A DNA stretch of 5,769 nt from CAYHGV01 sp964356135 (lineage in GTDB: Bacteria > Hydrothermota > Tepidihabitantia > CAYHGV01). The first letter of the stretch is position 1, and each line of letters begins with the position of its first letter. The stretch spans positions 1-5,769 of the forward strand of contig CAYHGV010000130.1 in assembly GCA_964356135.1 (NCBI GenBank), in the 5' to 3' direction. This document shows, one piece after another, positions 3,547-5,769 of this stretch. The notes beneath the pieces were generated by a model, which saw only the letters and a list, made by a program, of their open reading frames with translations, had not been told where the DNA came from and searched no databases. Made by a program: the position numbers and the translations under genes.

Positions 3547-5769
3547 ATGAGAAGGGTAATAGTAGGATTAATGTCGCTGGCAGCGGTTATGATGGCGGCA
3601 ACCATCTATTTTGAGGATTTTGACAGCAATTGGGATGCTACCTCCCCACCTACAGGTTGGACAATAACCGATAGCTATAATGGACCTCAAAGTACGGACA
3701 ACTGTGACTGGAACCGGAACACTATCCTCCCTCCTGGAGGGTCGGGCACCTGTGCATTCATAAACTGGACCGGCCAAGGCTATTCTACTGATCAGACCGA
3801 CATCATGATGTCACCGATTATAAACTGCTCAGGGTATACTGGTGTGGAGTTTAAGTATGATCTGGGCTACAGTGGATCCATTAATACGCCTTATTATTGC
3901 GGCTATGTAGAAGGCTCGATTGACGGTGGTTCAACCTGGCCTTATACTATTGATTCCTATTCTACTAGTCCAAAAAACGGGGCCCAATTAACCTTCCCCA
4001 TAGCCTGGGCTGACAACAAGCCAAATGTCAGAATACGGATACGGGGATACGGACAGCCTTGGAATATTTTTCTGAACTGGTGTTTCGATCATTTCAACCT
4101 TACTGGAAATCCAAGCGTGACTAATGCCGACATGCAGATGTTGACACTTTTTCTGACCGGGATCCAGCCGGCAGCCAATCAGGTCTGGTGCGGTGCAACC
4201 TATACGCCTTACGATACCATCATCAACAACGGTCCTTCTACTGCCACTACCGTAACGACCTTCGCCTATATCGATGCCTGGAATAACTCTCAGAGTATTG
4301 GAAGTCTGGCATCGGGAGCCAAGGCGCGCAATAATTTTGCGAGCTGGACAGCAAGTCTCACGCCCGGCACATCGCACAGCCGGCGCGACACCACCTACGC
4401 CGCTTCACCCGCCGACCCGAATTTGGCAAACAATAAAGTTACCGCTTCCTACACAGCCGTCTACGACGGCCAGGTTGTTTCGATAGGCAACCCCCCTACC
4501 AACCCCTGGTGCGGCGCCACCTATACACCATCGGCAACCGTACGCAACAACAGCGCAGCCGGCTCAGCCACTTTTACCGTTACCTGCACCATCAACATCC
4601 CCGGCATCCCCGGCGGCTACTCCAACACCCAAACCGTCACCAACCTCGCCGCCGGGACCAATACGACTGTCAACTTTGCCAACTGGACTGCAGATCAATC
4701 ACCAGGCATCCCCTATACGGTTACCATCACCTGCAATGGGACCGGTGATGTCAATATAGCCAATAATACTATAACCCTACCAACCATCTATACGGTCTAC
4801 GACGGCCAGACGGTTTCGGTTGACAATCCACCGACCAATCCCTGGTGCGGTGCCACCTACAATCCATCGGCAACCGTCCGTAACAACAGCGCTTCCGGCT
4901 CAGCGACCTTCACCGTCACCTGCACGATTACGGGCGGCTATTCATCGACCAAAACGGTTACCGCTCTTGCCGCCGGTACCAACACCACGGTCACCTTCGA
5001 CCCCTGGACTGCAAGCGATGCTCCCAACACCGCAAACACGGTCACCGTCGCCTGCCGGATCGCGAATGATAACAACACCGGCAACAACACCGGCACGAAA
5101 AATATTACAACCGTTTATGATGGCCAAACAGTTTCCATCGACGACCCGCCGACCAATCCCTGGTGCGGTGCGACCTATGCTCCAAAGGCAACCGTCAAAA
5201 ACAACAGCGGTGCTGGCAAGGCGGATTTCAGTGTCACCTGCGTGATTCAGGGCGTGTATACGAGCACCCAGAACGTCACCGACCTTGCAGCGGGCGCATC
5301 GGTACAGGTCACATTCACTAACTGGACGGCAAGTCGAGTACCGAACACGAACTATGCGGATACGGTTCGATGTCAGACGACCGGCGACAACGCAACCGGA
5401 AACAACACGCTCACTCGCACCCTGACGACCGTTTACGATGGGCAAACAGTTACTATTGATGACCCGCCAACCAATCCCTGGTGCGGTGCGACCTATGCGC
5501 CGAAAGCGACCTTCAAAAACAATAGCACCCTGGGTGCAGCCGATTTCTCGGTCACCTGCACCATCACCGGCGGATACACGAGCACCAAAACTGTCACCAA
5601 CCTTGCCTTTGGAGCTACGATCCAGGTTACCTTCGACAACTGGACTGCGTCGCGCGTGCCCAACACGGGCTTTACCGTTACCGCTACCTGCCAGACGACC
5701 GGCGACAATAACACGGCAAACAACACCGGTACGAAAAATATTACAACAATCTACGACGGCCAGACCGTT
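3547..5769 (+). CDS. Secreted adhesin-like protein with CARDB-like tandem repeats (3' end outside window)
   Basis: This is a probable exported surface or extracellular protein for adhesion or matrix binding; no catalytic motif is seen. The frame is open for 741 codons to the last base. Residues 1-18 form a signal peptide (basic MRR, hydrophobic core, likely cleavage near Ala17/Ala18). Residues about 19-188 match the choice-of-anchor-J / cleaved-adhesin pattern: YFEDFDSNW, PPTGWTI, a DGGSTW motif, and a closing VRIRIRGYG...FDHFNLTG stretch. Residues 191-304 are a divergent CARDB-like unit. From 305 on come near-identical units starting at residues 305, 417, 523, 629 and 735. Each has a NPPTNPWCGATY-like segment, VxNNS, a LAAG turn, a WTA motif and NN-T near its end. 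Any sorting or anchoring signal would lie outside the window. Control by the sigma-54 promoter at 3172 is likely. Confidence 0.9.
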   Translation, partial: MRRVIVGLMSLAAVMMAATIYFEDFDSNWDATSPPTGWTITDSYNGPQSTDNCDWNRNTILPPGGSGTCAFINWTGQGYSTDQTDIMMSPIINCSGYTGVEFKYDLGYSGSINTPYYCGYVEGSIDGGSTWPYTIDSYSTSPKNGAQLTFPIAWADNKPNVRIRIRGYGQPWNIFLNWCFDHFNLTGNPSVTNADMQMLTLFLTGIQPAANQVWCGATYTPYDTIINNGPSTATTVTTFAYIDAWNNSQSIGSLASGAKARNNFASWTASLTPGTSHSRRDTTYAASPADPNLANNKVTASYTAVYDGQVVSIGNPPTNPWCGATYTPSATVRNNSAAGSATFTVTCTINIPGIPGGYSNTQTVTNLAAGTNTTVNFANWTADQSPGIPYTVTITCNGTGDVNIANNTITLPTIYTVYDGQTVSVDNPPTNPWCGATYNPSATVRNNSASGSATFTVTCTITGGYSSTKTVTALAAGTNTTVTFDPWTASDAPNTANTVTVACRIANDNNTGNNTGTKNITTVYDGQTVSIDDPPTNPWCGATYAPKATVKNNSGAGKADFSVTCVIQGVYTSTQNVTDLAAGASVQVTFTNWTASRVPNTNYADTVRCQTTGDNATGNNTLTRTLTTVYDGQTVTIDDPPTNPWCGATYAPKATFKNNSTLGAADFSVTCTITGGYTSTKTVTNLAFGATIQVTFDNWTASRVPNTGFTVTATCQTTGDNNTANNTGTKNITTIYDGQTV
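3601..4110 (+). other. Choice-of-anchor-J / cleaved-adhesin-like domain
   Basis: This part of the secreted protein (residues about 19-188) begins with the FEDFDSN...PPTGW opening typical of the domain. It continues with a Cys/Trp-rich strand region, DIMMSPIIN, the SIDGGSTW motif at 124-131 and a final strand containing FDHF. The family is a jelly-roll, carbohydrate- or surface-binding beta sandwich found in secreted proteins of Bacteroidota and related phyla. Assignment is by pattern recognition only. Confidence 0.7.
4117..4458 (+). repeat. Divergent first CARDB-like unit
   Basis: Residues 191-304 keep the frame of the later repeats (VWCGATYTP, INNG, a SLASGA turn, SWTAS, NLANNKVT) but little of their sequence. 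The unit has one Cys where the others have three, and it carries Arg-rich and Ala-rich segments in its second half. It probably acts as a linker or cap between the N-terminal domain and the homogeneous array. Confidence 0.65.
4459..5769 (+). repeat. Tandem array of 106-112-residue CARDB-like repeats
   Basis: Units start at 4459 (112 codons), 4795, 5113 and 5431 (each exactly 106 codons, 318 bp), and 5749 (cut by the window end). Each opens with [VI]YDGQxV and contains an almost invariant segment (PPTNPWCGATY), VTC on a central strand and a third Cys near the end (TC, AC or RC). The first unit has a short insertion (INIPGIPGGY) absent from the later ones. Similarity at DNA level is strong around the WCG segment, so copy number may vary by recombination. 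Confidence 0.9.

Noticed and set aside
3988..4377. Minus-strand open frame of 129 codons across the adhesin gene
   Set aside because: It is antisense to a continuous, motif-bearing coding frame on the + strand and has no family features.
4820..5445. Overlapping frames on both strands in the repeat array (Pro/Arg/Thr-rich on +, Gly/Val/Arg-rich on -)
   Set aside because: They recur with the 318-bp repeat because the DNA repeats. Composition is typical of out-of-frame reading of Thr/Asn/Ala-rich repeats.
4459..5769. CRISPR-like periodic array
   Set aside because: The 318-bp period is in frame and encodes conserved protein repeats; there are no short identical repeats with unique spacers.

Overview
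The window is bacterial and moderate in GC, with strong AAGGAGG-type ribosome sites. It carries a sigma-54 regulatory gene pair followed by a secreted adhesin-like repeat protein. The combination (a kinase with a TPR-like N-terminal part, an NtrC-type regulator, a choice-of-anchor-J plus CARDB-like surface protein, and word-like intergenic repeats) resembles uncultivated lineages of the FCB / WOR-3 (Stahlbacteria) kind. This placement is an impression from architecture, not a demonstrated assignment.

Layout, all genes on the + strand. Positions 1-1164 hold the C-terminal part of a membrane histidine kinase whose start lies outside the window. Positions 1165-1316 are a gap with an imperfect inverted repeat. 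Positions 1317-2759 encode a 480-residue sigma-54-dependent response regulator (receiver, AAA+, Fis-type HTH) with an atypical receiver. Positions 2760-3197 contain no gene: first arrays of short words with 7-, 8- and 9-nt periods, then two abutting 19-bp dyad units (3029-3066), then a consensus-quality -24/-12 promoter (3172-3187). Positions 3198-3546 are a long putative mRNA leader with several Shine-Dalgarno-like sites and two doubtful small ORFs. From 3547 to the window end runs an open frame of at least 741 codons: signal peptide, a choice-of-anchor-J / cleaved-adhesin-like domain, one divergent CARDB-like unit, then near-identical units of 106-112 residues that continue beyond the window.

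The main result is the implied circuit. The kinase would control the sigma-54 activator. The activator could bind the tandem dyads 140-160 bp upstream of the predicted start point and open the sigma-54 promoter, giving inducible expression of the secreted repeat protein. The promoter, dyads and gene order are seen directly in the sequence. That this particular regulator binds these dyads is inference.
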